DNA of 52,455 nucleotides from Vulcanimicrobiota bacterium. Its GTDB lineage: Bacteria > Vulcanimicrobiota > Vulcanimicrobiia > Vulcanimicrobiales > Vulcanimicrobiaceae. This document shows positions 1 through 7,971 of the stretch, piece by piece. The notes beneath the pieces are model-generated. The model did no database searches and was not told where the DNA came from. It worked only from the letters and a program-made list of their open reading frames with translations. The position numbers and the translations under genes are program-made. Positions within the stretch are counted from its first letter, which is position 1, and every line of letters begins with the position of its first letter. The DNA lies in NCBI GenBank assembly GCA_019241305.1, contig JAFAXE010000013.1:1-52455 (forward strand). Reading direction: 5' to 3'.

Positions 1-284
1 TTGACGACGTGCCGGGTCCCCGTAGACGCCGTCCCGGCGTATACCACGGCGTGGCCTCTTGCGACGAGGCGATTCAGGTAGTTCAGAATGTCCTCGTCGT
101 ACGCCCTGGTCTGGGCCGTCGCGAGATCGCTGGTGGCGGCACGGTAGTGCCGTCCGAGTTGATCCAACTCCTCGGCGGGGAGCGCACGGATACCGCGTCG
201 CTCCGCCTTCGCCGTGAGCTCCTCTAAGCGGCGCCAAGCGTCGCGGCGCCGTGCGATAAAAACCTCTTGGCGCACGCCGCACAC
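1..284 (-). CDS. Stage II sporulation protein M-like membrane protein (partial, N-terminus only)
   Basis: The leftward frame is open from a GTG at 284 (alternative GTG at 275) to the window edge, giving about 94 residues of an N-terminus. The protein reads RQEVFIARRRDAWRRLEEL, later ELDQLGRHYRAATSDLATA and NYLNRLVARGHAVVY. This is the usual cytoplasmic start of SpoIIM/DUF95 integral membrane proteins, which carry several membrane helices further on (not visible here). It diverges from an RDD protein only about 50 bases away. SpoIIM-like and RDD genes commonly sit side by side, often with MoxR and DUF58 genes, in non-sporulating bacteria too, so no sporulation role is implied. Family assignment is fairly confident; the exact start is not. 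Confidence 0.72.
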   Translation of the reverse strand, partial: MCGVRQEVFIARRRDAWRRLEELTAKAERRGIRALPAEELDQLGRHYRAATSDLATAQTRAYDEDILNYLNRLVARGHAVVYAGTASTGTRHVV

Positions 285-335
285 TTTAGGAGCACCGCAG
301 GATTGGCCTCCGTTGGCGACGGAGGCCGTAAATCG

Positions 336-1088
336 ATGGAGCGTTTTTCCGAGGTCGCAACGGGCGAAAGCGTCGCCTTCTCGTACGAACTCGCAGGCCT
401 TGGGAGCCGGTTCTTGGCGGTCTTCCTCGACACGCTGTTTCAGTGGTGCATCGCGCTTGGCATCGTCATCATGAGTGCAACGATGATTCCGTGGCTTTCG
501 GGTAGCGTATCATTTCATGCGCGCTCCACGATTGTGACGTCGATTCTGCTTGCGGCGCTCATCATCGCCGCCTTCTTCCTCTTCTTTGGATACTTCATCG
601 CGTTCGAAACGTTGTGGAATGGCCACACGCCCGGAAAGCGGATCGTCGGGATCCGCGTCGTGCGGGACGGCGGGTTTCCCGTCGATTTCGCCAGCGCCGC
701 TATCCGCAACGTCGTACGCATCGTCGAGGTGGTCCTTGGCTTTTATGCGATCTCGGCCGTCAGTGCGCTGCTATCGTCGCAGAACAAGCGGCTCGGTGAT
801 TTTGCCGCCGGCACGATCGTCGTTCGGGACGAAGCACCCGTCAGCGCGACGCCGCTCGCTCACTTCGTGCGAAATGGCGCTCGGGACGATCCGCTCGTAC
901 GCGAACTCGGAGCGCGCGAACGAGACCTCGTGATCCGCTATGCTGGGAGGCGCGATCAGTTAGGTCAGCGTGCCCGGGTGGCACTCGCTGGACAGATCGC
1001 CGGTATCGTCCGGCCCCAGTTGGCGGCGCGCTTCGAGCACCTCGACGACGATGCGCTCCTGGTTCATGTCGCCGAGGCGCTCCGTTGA
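336..1088 (+). CDS. RDD family membrane protein
   Basis: A 250-residue protein with an RDD domain: YELAGLGSRFLAVFLDTLFQ near residue 20 holds the R and D of the first helix, followed by two or three hydrophobic segments and the GHTPGKRIVGIRVV loop typical of the family. RDD proteins are multi-pass membrane proteins of poorly known function, some linked to ion transport. I chose ATG 336 because GGAGG lies at 321-325, about 10 bases upstream; an ATG at 267 in the same frame lacks such a site and would add residues unlike the family. The C-terminal 70 residues are soluble and charged. It diverges from the SpoIIM-like gene, a common pairing, and its stop overlaps the next start. Confidence 0.85.
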   Translation: MERFSEVATGESVAFSYELAGLGSRFLAVFLDTLFQWCIALGIVIMSATMIPWLSGSVSFHARSTIVTSILLAALIIAAFFLFFGYFIAFETLWNGHTPGKRIVGIRVVRDGGFPVDFASAAIRNVVRIVEVVLGFYAISAVSALLSSQNKRLGDFAAGTIVVRDEAPVSATPLAHFVRNGARDDPLVRELGARERDLVIRYAGRRDQLGQRARVALAGQIAGIVRPQLAARFEHLDDDALLVHVAEALR

Positions 1089-1951
1089 TGCGGCCCTCCA
1101 CCTTCTCCATCGTCGCCGCGGATGTTGCATCCCATGAAATCGGCGTGGCGGTGCAATCGAAGTTCCTCTCCGTGGGCGCCGCAGTTCCGTGGGCGTCGGC
1201 GGACGCAGGCGCGGTTGCGACGCAGGCCTGGGCGAACACTGCATACGGGCCTCGCGGCTTACAACTGTTGCGCGATGGCCTCGAGCCGCAGCAAGTGATC
1301 GCGAGCCTCACGGCGGAGGATCCGCAAAAAGATGACCGGCAAATCGGCGTCGTCGGCAAAGATGCGCGCTGCGCGACGTTTACGGGGACGCGTTGTATGG
1401 AGTGGGCCGGTGGCGTGGCCGGTGAAGGTTTCGCGGCGCAGGGAAACATCTTAGCCGGACCTGCGGTGGTAACAGCAATGGGGGATGCCTTTACTGCCGC
1501 GCGCGGCTCGCTGGCCGACCGCCTGATCGCGGCGCTTCGCGCTGGGCAGAAGGTGGGTGGTGATCGTCGTGGACAACAAAGCGCGGCGTTGCTCATCGTG
1601 AAGCCGGCAGGTGGATACGGTGGCTTCAACGACCGCTACGTCGACCTTCGGGTCGACGATCATCCAGAACCGATCGAAGAACTCGCGCGCATCCTGGAGT
1701 TGCACAAACTCTATTTCTTCCCGCCGGAGCCGCGGGACGTTCTGCCGATCGACGCGGGCTTGGGCAGGGAAATTGCGGCGCTTCTTGCGCGCGCCGGTGA
1801 ACTACCCGCGGGTGCCGCCTTTGATGACGCGGCGCGAGCGACGCTCGTGAAGTTCATGCACCGGGAAAATTTGGAGAATCGCGTCCGCGAGGATGGGACC
1901 ATCGATCGCCAGACGCTGGACTACCTGAAGAACGCCGCCGAGCGATGCTGA
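1088..1951 (+). CDS. DUF1028 family Ntn-hydrolase-like protein
   Basis: A 287-residue protein starting MRPSTFSIVAAD, with the DUF1028 hallmarks: an N-terminal SIVA-D segment, GVAVQSKFLSVGA, QAWANTAYGP and a GEGFAAQGNIL segment near residue 120. DUF1028 proteins fold like Ntn hydrolases and are often called putative peptidase-like or gamma-glutamyltransferase-like; the substrate is unknown. The C-terminal 60 to 70 residues look like a peptidoglycan-binding-type or helical extension. ATG 1088 overlaps the TGA of the RDD gene (TGATG), so translation is probably coupled and the two form an operon. It ends 24 bases from the convergent DUF697-like gene. Function is not established for the family. 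Confidence 0.8.
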   Translation: MRPSTFSIVAADVASHEIGVAVQSKFLSVGAAVPWASADAGAVATQAWANTAYGPRGLQLLRDGLEPQQVIASLTAEDPQKDDRQIGVVGKDARCATFTGTRCMEWAGGVAGEGFAAQGNILAGPAVVTAMGDAFTAARGSLADRLIAALRAGQKVGGDRRGQQSAALLIVKPAGGYGGFNDRYVDLRVDDHPEPIEELARILELHKLYFFPPEPRDVLPIDAGLGREIAALLARAGELPAGAAFDDAARATLVKFMHRENLENRVREDGTIDRQTLDYLKNAAERC

Positions 1952-1975
1952 CCGTTTGACCGCCCGAGAGGGAGC

Positions 1976-2974
1976 TTACCTCTTGTTGCGCAGCCGCAAA
2001 TACATCTCGCGCGCGAAGGCAAGCGCAGAGCGTTTGGTCTCTTCGTAGAGTTGCGTGGCTTGGGCTTTCGTCATGTGGCGACCATGCTCGTAGTAAAACG
2101 TGACGCCTTCGCCCACGACGGTCGTGCCCGCGTACGCAATCGCTCCCTTGATCGCAATCCCTGCCATCGGGATGAAGCCGGAAAGCTCTCGTGCCAGCAT
2201 CCGCCAACCAAAACCGCCGCCCACGACGGGCAACATCTCCCAGATGTCGTGGACTTCGGGGTCTTTGCCGTAGGCAGCACCGATTTGCATCATCAGCACG
2301 ATCTGAATCCCGGTGATCGCGACCATGTCGCCGGCCGAGGCGACAGCGCCGAGCACCACGCCGAGCACCGGGATGTGATCGACCACGGCGCTCGCCGCTG
2401 CGACCTTCAACGCCGACGAAGCGGCATCGCGCGTCAGCTTCGCGGCGACCGTTTCGCGCAGTGCCGGTAAGTTGCGTCCGACGGCGATCTCGACGCCCTT
2501 GCAGCGTTCGACCATGTGCGGAAAGAGCCGCGTGCGCAGTGCATCCCGATCGACGCGCGGCACGACGTAATCGCCGATCGCGGCCGCAAGCGGAGCGTTG
2601 GCCGGCATCGAAGGCGTCGCGTCGCCGTCGACCGTGACAGCGAAGATCGGCAACCGCAGCGCCGCCAACGAATCCAAGCGAGCCCCCGCGCGATCGCCCG
2701 GCCGTCCGAGGAACACGATGAGTTTCGCGTCGCTGCCCATCAGGACGGGCCGCGACGGATCCATCGTCTCGAGCGTAGCGGCCGCCTCCAGCGGCGTGTG
2801 GTCGCCGCGGTGCCCCGCCAATAGCGTCGCGCGAAACTCTGCAATCAGCGCCGGGTCGCCGCACAAGAAAAAGCGGAACGGCCGTTTCACATCGGCGTGA
2901 ATCGTGCGCGTCTGCGCCCGTTTCCGCACGAGGGTGAGCACGTCTGACGCCACCGCCGCCATACTTCGGTTCAT
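1976..2974 (-). CDS. DUF697/YcjF-like membrane protein with a degenerate GTPase-like N-terminal region
   Basis: A 332-residue protein. Residues around 190 to 300 hold two glycine- and alanine-rich hydrophobic segments (AAASAVVDHIPVLGVVLGAV; IQIVLMMQIGAAYGKD) and GGGFGWRMLARELSGFIPMAG, which is the pattern of the DUF697 membrane domain. DUF697 is commonly fused to an Era-like GTPase. Here the N-terminal FRFFLCGDPALIAEFRATL sits where a P-loop would be but lacks the GKS residues, so GTP binding looks lost. I chose ATG 2974; ATG 2962 (MAAVASD) has AGGA about 11 bases upstream and is equally possible. It converges with the DUF1028 gene. Role unknown, probably membrane-associated. Confidence 0.7.
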   Translation of the reverse strand: MNRSMAAVASDVLTLVRKRAQTRTIHADVKRPFRFFLCGDPALIAEFRATLLAGHRGDHTPLEAAATLETMDPSRPVLMGSDAKLIVFLGRPGDRAGARLDSLAALRLPIFAVTVDGDATPSMPANAPLAAAIGDYVVPRVDRDALRTRLFPHMVERCKGVEIAVGRNLPALRETVAAKLTRDAASSALKVAAASAVVDHIPVLGVVLGAVASAGDMVAITGIQIVLMMQIGAAYGKDPEVHDIWEMLPVVGGGFGWRMLARELSGFIPMAGIAIKGAIAYAGTTVVGEGVTFYYEHGRHMTKAQATQLYEETKRSALAFAREMYLRLRNKR

Positions 2975-3114
2975 CCTACGGTGGCATACTGTACCCGCCC
3001 GCCCCAAGTTTCGCCCACCGATCGCTCGGACACCAGCCAGACGTGAGCCCCGCTTTGTTTTTCTTTCATCCGTGTGGATGCGGAGCTACTTAATTGTTCT
3101 TGGAGGCTTTCCGT

Positions 3115-3257
3115 GAGGCGGAGCGTCGACGTTGTGCTGAGGAGCGTTGCGACGAGCGGAGACACGGATGTGGAAGCGAGGAGCAGTCGAGTCCCGCGGT
3201 CTCCAGGATGGAGAACGCGCGTGACGTCTCCAAGGCGCAACGTCGGCGCTCCGCCTC
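3115..3257. repeat. Imperfect inverted repeat element in a 331-base gene-free gap
   Basis: The gap 2975-3305 holds no gene I can support. Bases 3115-3137 and 3235-3257 are inverted copies matching at 21 of 23 positions (arm GAGGCGGAGCGTCGACGTTG), separated by about 97 bases. Both strands of the gap stay open in several frames and give odd Arg/Ser-rich translations that resemble each other because of the symmetry. This looks like a small palindromic intergenic element (REP- or MITE-like) rather than coding DNA. A second short perfect hairpin at 3298-3318 (ACACGCCGC, loop TAC) spans the stop codon of the M48 gene and has no T-run. Confidence 0.55.
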
Positions 3258-3305
3258 GCTGAGAAGTCCCTCAGGCGTACCCGTCAGCTCGGCATCCACA
3301 CGCCG

Positions 3306-5324
3306 CTACGCGGCGTGTCCGTGCGCCTCCTTATCCGGATCATCCGCGTAGTCAAGATAGACGAGCCCTAAGAAAATCTCGAGTGACTGGGCGTCCATAC
3401 CGCGCGCGTTCGCGATGTCGACGATACGCTTCTTCGAGGCTTTGGCTTCCTGCACGATCGCCGCGGGCGTCGTGTTGGTGTCGGCTGCAACGATGGACGC
3501 CGCAGCCACTTCGCCGGGGGTGAGCCCGTCGTGCTGCATCGTCGTGAAATCGAGACCCTCGTTCTTGACGCGTTGGTTGAGCGCGTAGCGCAGCGTCTCG
3601 TAACGATCCTGCGGGAATCCGACGCCAAGCATCGTGATCCGCGTTTGGAGTTGACGCGAGCGAGCCAGGTTGAACAACTGAGACGCTTGTGACCCCGCGA
3701 CCGCGGCCTTGCCGAGCGACGTCGTGGCCGCAGACATGAGCGGGACGAGAGCGTTGTAGTCCGTCGGTGAGATGTCGCCGCCGAAGTCCAGCGACGTGCG
3801 CGCGAGCCGTTTGATAAACGTATCGAGGTCGCCGAGACCGGTGTCGAGGAGCGCGAGCGATGCGCGAGACGCATCGAGGGAACGGATCATGTCGCCGTTC
3901 GAAAGCGCGATATCGTCGAGCATCCGGGGATAGCTCGGCAGGATCGCAAGGGACGGCGAGGGCACCGGATCCATCTTGAGCGGCGCCTGCAGCTCGCGAA
4001 GGATATCCGCGTTTTCTTTGAGCAAGCCGCCCTCTTTATTGCGCTCCAGTGAGCCGACGCCGCCGATGACCGCCTGCGGCTTACCGTACGCGATGTCGAT
4101 GGAGCGTCCCATTCCCGCGAGATTCTTGACGACTGCCTCGAGCCGGCTCCCCTTACGAACTTGAATGCGGCTGAGGTCGGGAAGGCCGTACGTAATGTTC
4201 TGCAGACGCGAGTTGAGCGCTTTCAGTTGGTCTTTGCCGGCGTCACGGCGCGTCGTGATCGCGGCGACGGTCTGCGCCTGGCGGCTTTGCGCGTCATCGA
4301 GCGTTTGGCGCAGCGGCTGCAACGTGGGATGGAGCAGGCTGAACTTCGCCTGATTCGCACGCAGGCTCTTGATCCCAAGCAGCGCCGCCGTGCGCGTCTC
4401 ATCGTTTCCTTTCGCCGCCGCTTCGGCTAAGGTTTGTTCACTCTTGTTCGGTTGACCGAGTGCCAGTTGCGTCTGACCCATGTGCAGCAGCGCGACGGCG
4501 TTACCCGGATCGGCCTTGAGCACTTGGGCGAACTTCATATTAGCGATCGCGTAGCGGGCGGTGTCCTGATCGTGCAACGCCTGGACGAGGACCTGGTCGG
4601 TGGTGCGCACTTTCGGGTCCAGCTCGTGATAGCCGAGCAGGTGTGAAACGCGGTCGGGAACGCCGGGATGGTCGGCAAAGTACTTGTCGACGATGTTGTC
4701 GTGCTGCGCGTACGCAGCGTCGAGATGGCGCATGAACGAGACCATCGCGTCGGGATCGTATCCAGCTCGCGACATGAGCAACAAGCCGTATTGATCGGCC
4801 TGCAATTCATCCGCTCGCGACATCTTTGCGATCATTCCTGCTTCGGCCAACTGCCCGAAGCGATAGATGAACGGTGAAAACAGCGACGCGAGTCCGAACA
4901 GCAAATCGAGCGCCTGCGCCTTCGCGGGCAGCGTGACGGTGTGACGCCGCTCGTTGTGACCCGTTTCGTGACCGATGATGCCCGCCAGCTCGTCATCCGA
5001 TTGGACGAAGTCGAGCGCGCCTTCGTTGATATAGATGTATCCGCCGATCGTCGTGAACGAGTTGACGTCCGGAACGTCCAAAATCTTGATGTTATAGGGA
5101 ACGTCCTTGCGCGCGACTTGGGCCCACAGTTTAGATGAAATTTCGTTGACCCATTGGTTTTGAAGCGGATCTTTGATGATGGTATACGAGTCTAAGATCT
5201 GCTGATCGTCTTGTTTGCCGATCTGAATCTCGGTTGCGGTGGACATCGCTCGCGCCGGCGTCGGGATGTTGGCAGCGAGGAGCGCCACGATGGTGGTGAT
5301 GGGGAGGAAGCGGCGGATATTCAT
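3306..5324 (-). CDS. Secreted M48 family metalloprotease with TPR-like and long C-terminal region
   Basis: A 672-residue protein with a signal peptide ending near residue 26 (TPARA). The zinc motif HETGH is at residues 119-123 and the third ligand Glu at about 173 in RADELQADQYG, so the site looks intact. It resembles the BepA/YfgC (M48) family of periplasmic proteases that guard outer-membrane protein assembly: the N-terminal protease is followed by a TPR-like stretch (about 250-330). The remaining 300 or so residues are not a domain I recognise, and the protein is longer than BepA (about 490). GAGGGA lies 6 bases before ATG 5324. It stands alone between the repeat-bearing gap and the divergent min operon. 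Confidence 0.85.
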   Translation of the reverse strand: MNIRRFLPITTIVALLAANIPTPARAMSTATEIQIGKQDDQQILDSYTIIKDPLQNQWVNEISSKLWAQVARKDVPYNIKILDVPDVNSFTTIGGYIYINEGALDFVQSDDELAGIIGHETGHNERRHTVTLPAKAQALDLLFGLASLFSPFIYRFGQLAEAGMIAKMSRADELQADQYGLLLMSRAGYDPDAMVSFMRHLDAAYAQHDNIVDKYFADHPGVPDRVSHLLGYHELDPKVRTTDQVLVQALHDQDTARYAIANMKFAQVLKADPGNAVALLHMGQTQLALGQPNKSEQTLAEAAAKGNDETRTAALLGIKSLRANQAKFSLLHPTLQPLRQTLDDAQSRQAQTVAAITTRRDAGKDQLKALNSRLQNITYGLPDLSRIQVRKGSRLEAVVKNLAGMGRSIDIAYGKPQAVIGGVGSLERNKEGGLLKENADILRELQAPLKMDPVPSPSLAILPSYPRMLDDIALSNGDMIRSLDASRASLALLDTGLGDLDTFIKRLARTSLDFGGDISPTDYNALVPLMSAATTSLGKAAVAGSQASQLFNLARSRQLQTRITMLGVGFPQDRYETLRYALNQRVKNEGLDFTTMQHDGLTPGEVAAASIVAADTNTTPAAIVQEAKASKKRIVDIANARGMDAQSLEIFLGLVYLDYADDPDKEAHGHAA

Positions 5325-5398
5325 GGTGGTCCCTCAGAGCGGATACGCACACAAGGCTTCGACGCCGCCGCGGTACGTGCTTTTCTGGCGGCGCCCCG

Positions 5399-5423
5399 GG
5401 GCTAACCGTTCGGGTTAAAGCCC
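5399..5423. other. Hairpin in the divergent M48/minC spacer
   Basis: GGGCTAACC at 5399-5407 can pair with GGTTAAAGCCC at 5413-5423 (two-base bulge, short GTTC loop). It lies in the 190-base spacer between the divergent M48 and minC genes. It could be an operator dyad or part of a leader; there is no T-run to make it a terminator. I see no convincing promoter boxes beside it. Confidence 0.3.
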
Positions 5424-5514
5424 TTATGGATAAAACTGTGGGTAACGCGCGTTTGTTGCGAATGGCATGTGGAGAGCACAGGGCCCCTCATGGCAACCGC
5501 CGCAGGAAGGCGTG

Positions 5515-6333
5515 ATGCTGCGGGGGACTTCCCAAGGGCTCGAATTCGTCTTTTCCGACGATGGTGCTGCCGCGCTCGCCCTCTTTCAACGGCGCCTGGG
5601 CGAGCGGCCCGAGTTCTATCGGGGTAGCGTGGCGACGGCGAGCTTTGCGGAGCTGGTTCCATCGAACGAGCTCCTGCGTGACCTCGTCTCGCTGACGAAT
5701 CAATTTGGGATCGAGCTACGCGGAGTGTACGGTGCCGTCGACGTCGCGACCGTAGCGGAGGCGAACGGGCTCGCCTATCTTGGTCTGCGACAGCGCGAGT
5801 CTCCCCGAGCCGTTACCGATCTCGGCCGCCGGCGCGCATCGCGCTCGAGTGCTGTGCTCACCGACGCGGCCCGCTCGCTCGAGGCCGACTTTGCGGGTGC
5901 CCGCGCCGATTTGGCTGCGCGGCGGGTTCGCCGCCCGTTACGCGTCGCAGCCGCCAACTTGACTGCCGTCGCCGCACGGCCGGCCTCCTCAATCGTCGAC
6001 GCGGTCGCAACCCGTTATTACCGCGGGACTGTTCGGGGTGGACAATCTCTTCAACAGGTCGGCAACATCGTGGTGGTTGGCGACGTCAATCCGGGAGCTG
6101 AACTCGTCGCGAGCGGTGATATCGTCGTCTTCGGGACGCTCAGAGGCACAGCACATGCGGGCGCTCAGGGTGATAGGGCCGCGCGCGTCGCCGCCCTCAA
6201 GCTCTCACCGACGCAGTTGCGCATAGCGACGTGCATCGCTGCGGGTGACGGAGATCGTCGAGGCGAGCCGGAGGAAGCACGCATTGAAGGAGAGCGCATC
6301 GTGATCGTCCCTGTATCGGGCGCCAGACCGTGA
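5515..6333 (+). CDS. minC: Septum site-determining protein MinC
   Basis: A 272-residue FtsZ assembly inhibitor. The C-terminal 100 residues hold the MinC beta-helix signature: RYYRGTVRGGQSLQQVGN, VVVGDVNPGAELVASGDIVV and FGTLRGTAHAGAQGD, which bind MinD and the FtsZ tail. The N-terminal region (about 1-100) fits the MinC_N domain that inhibits FtsZ polymers; a charged linker with Arg/Ala-rich sequence joins them. ATG 5515 is favoured by AGGAAGG at 5504-5510; a further upstream ATG at 5467 has no such site. Its stop overlaps the GTG of minD by four bases (GTGA), so this is the first gene of the min operon. Confidence 0.93.
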   Translation: MLRGTSQGLEFVFSDDGAAALALFQRRLGERPEFYRGSVATASFAELVPSNELLRDLVSLTNQFGIELRGVYGAVDVATVAEANGLAYLGLRQRESPRAVTDLGRRRASRSSAVLTDAARSLEADFAGARADLAARRVRRPLRVAAANLTAVAARPASSIVDAVATRYYRGTVRGGQSLQQVGNIVVVGDVNPGAELVASGDIVVFGTLRGTAHAGAQGDRAARVAALKLSPTQLRIATCIAAGDGDRRGEPEEARIEGERIVIVPVSGARP

Positions 6334-7121
6334 ACCCGCGAAAGATCGTCGTCACCTCCGGCAAGGGCGGTGTCGGCAAGACGACCACGACGGCCAATCT
6401 GGGCGCCGCGCTTGCGCGGCGCGGGGAACGCGTCGTTTTGGTCGATGCCGACATCGGTCTGCGCAACCTCGACTTAGTCCTCGGCGTCGAAAAACGCATC
6501 GTCTTCGATCTCGTGGAGGTCATCGAGGGCCGCTGTCAGCTCCGGCAAGCGCTGATTCGCGACAAGCGCTTCGAGCGCTTAGCGATCCTCCCGGCTGCGC
6601 AGACGCGCGACAAAGAGGCGGTGAGCGAGGAGCAGATGGCGCGTCTCGTCGACGAGCTCGCGCAAAGCGCCGATTACGTCTTGATCGATTCGCCTGCCGG
6701 GATCGAACACGGCTTTCGTAACGCCGTTGCCGGAGCGTCGGAAGCGATTATCGTGACCACGCCGGAGGTCAGCAGCATTCGCGACGCTGACCGGGTCATC
6801 GGCAAGCTGATCGCGCGGGAGTTGCCGGTGCGGCTCATCATCAACCGCATTCGTCCAGAAATGGTTCGGACCGGGGAGATGCTTTCCATCGACGATGTCT
6901 GCGAGATTCTGTCGTCCGAGTTGCTCGGAACGGTTCCGGACGACGAAGAGATCATCGATACGACGAACCGTGGCGAGCCGGTGATGTTTAACGAGACGTC
7001 CCGCCTCGCGTCCATCTACGATAAAATCGCACGTCGCCTGCAGGGTGACGTGGTGCCCTTTACGCGCCTCGAAGAACCGACGTTTTTCGGGCGCCTTCTT
7101 GCCGCATTCAAAGCGAGCTAG
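6330..7121 (+). CDS. minD: Septum site-determining ATPase MinD (first copy)
   Basis: A 263-residue membrane ATPase that recruits MinC and is displaced by MinE. It has the deviant Walker A motif SGKGGVGKTTT at residues 10-20 (signature Lys12 and Lys17), the switch I segment DADIGLRNLD, Walker B VLIDSPAGIE, and the MinC-binding helix TPEVSSIRDADR. The last residues FFGRLLAAFKAS form an amphipathic helix like the MinD membrane-targeting sequence. The start is GTG 6330, overlapping the minC stop. Only 7 bases separate it from a second minD, which is unusual. All catalytic residues are present, so it should be active. Confidence 0.95.
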   Translation: MNPRKIVVTSGKGGVGKTTTTANLGAALARRGERVVLVDADIGLRNLDLVLGVEKRIVFDLVEVIEGRCQLRQALIRDKRFERLAILPAAQTRDKEAVSEEQMARLVDELAQSADYVLIDSPAGIEHGFRNAVAGASEAIIVTTPEVSSIRDADRVIGKLIARELPVRLIINRIRPEMVRTGEMLSIDDVCEILSSELLGTVPDDEEIIDTTNRGEPVMFNETSRLASIYDKIARRLQGDVVPFTRLEEPTFFGRLLAAFKAS

Positions 7122-7128
7122 GGAAACG

Positions 7129-7971
7129 ATGAGCGAGTTGGCACGCGAACTTCCTGCTGCCCCTCCCGTCGCACAGACGCGAGGACGATCGATCGTCATT
7201 ACTTCGGGGAAAGGCGGTGTCGGCAAGACGACGACGACGGCGAATCTTGGCGCCGCGCTCGCCGCGCGTGGTGCAAGGGTCGTCATGGTCGATGCCGACG
7301 TGGGTTTGCGCAATCTCGACATCGTTCTGGGGCTCGAAGCGCGCGTGCGCTTCCACCTGCTCGACGTTCTCGAAGAGGGGGCCTCCCTCGACGACGCGCT
7401 CGTTCGAGACAAACGCAGCGACACGCTTTTCCTGCTCGCCGCGGCGCAGGCGCGCGAAAAAGAGGACGTCGCGACCGACCGCATGGTGGCGCTCATCGAG
7501 CGGTTGCGAGAGCGCTTCGACTACGTGCTCATCGATAGTCCCGCCGGGATCGAGCTGGGTTTTAAGAATGCCGTCGCGGGCGCCGACGAAGCGATCATCG
7601 TGTGCATGCCCGAGGTATCGTCGGTGCGCGATGCCGACCGCGTGGTCGGCCTGCTGCCGTCCTTCATGCGCCCGCAGTTGATCGTGAACCGCGTGCGGCC
7701 CGAGATGGTGCGTAAGGGCAAAATGCTGTCGGTGGACGATGTGAACGGCATCTTGCGTCTTCCACTCCTCGGCGTGGTCGTGGATGAACCAGCAATTATC
7801 ATCGCGGCGAACCGCGGCGAACCGGTCGCGCTTGACGACGCCACGAAAACCGGCGCCGCCTTTCGCGCCATCGCCGCGCGCGTCGCCGGCGACGACGTTC
7901 CAGCACCCACCGCACTGCCGCAAGAAGGCGTGCTCGCCAAGATCGGCGCGTTGTTTCGAGGACGACGCTGA
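7129..7971 (+). CDS. minD: Second MinD-family ATPase (MinD paralog)
   Basis: A 280-residue paralog of the preceding MinD. It also keeps SGKGGVGKTTT (Lys28 and Lys33), DADVGLRNLD, VLIDSPAGIE and the MinC-contact helix MPEVSSVRDADR, so it looks like a working ATPase. It differs by an 18-residue Ala/Pro-rich N-terminal extension and a different C-terminal helix (GVLAKIGALFRGRR), which is still amphipathic and basic as for membrane targeting. ATG 7129 was chosen because an upstream in-frame start would lie inside the first minD. It overlaps minE by one base (TGATG). Two complete MinD proteins in one minC-minE operon is not the usual arrangement; they might form mixed dimers or have split tasks. 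Confidence 0.93.
   Translation: MSELARELPAAPPVAQTRGRSIVITSGKGGVGKTTTTANLGAALAARGARVVMVDADVGLRNLDIVLGLEARVRFHLLDVLEEGASLDDALVRDKRSDTLFLLAAAQAREKEDVATDRMVALIERLRERFDYVLIDSPAGIELGFKNAVAGADEAIIVCMPEVSSVRDADRVVGLLPSFMRPQLIVNRVRPEMVRKGKMLSVDDVNGILRLPLLGVVVDEPAIIIAANRGEPVALDDATKTGAAFRAIAARVAGDDVPAPTALPQEGVLAKIGALFRGRR

Noticed and set aside
1854-2864. Long leftward open frame (about 336 codons) lying over the DUF697-like gene
   Set aside because: It is an Arg/Gly-rich shadow of the DUF697-like gene in another frame of the same strand and has no family features.
3298-3318. Terminator at the end of the M48 gene
   Set aside because: A perfect nine-base stem exists, but it includes the stop codon and no T-run follows in either direction.
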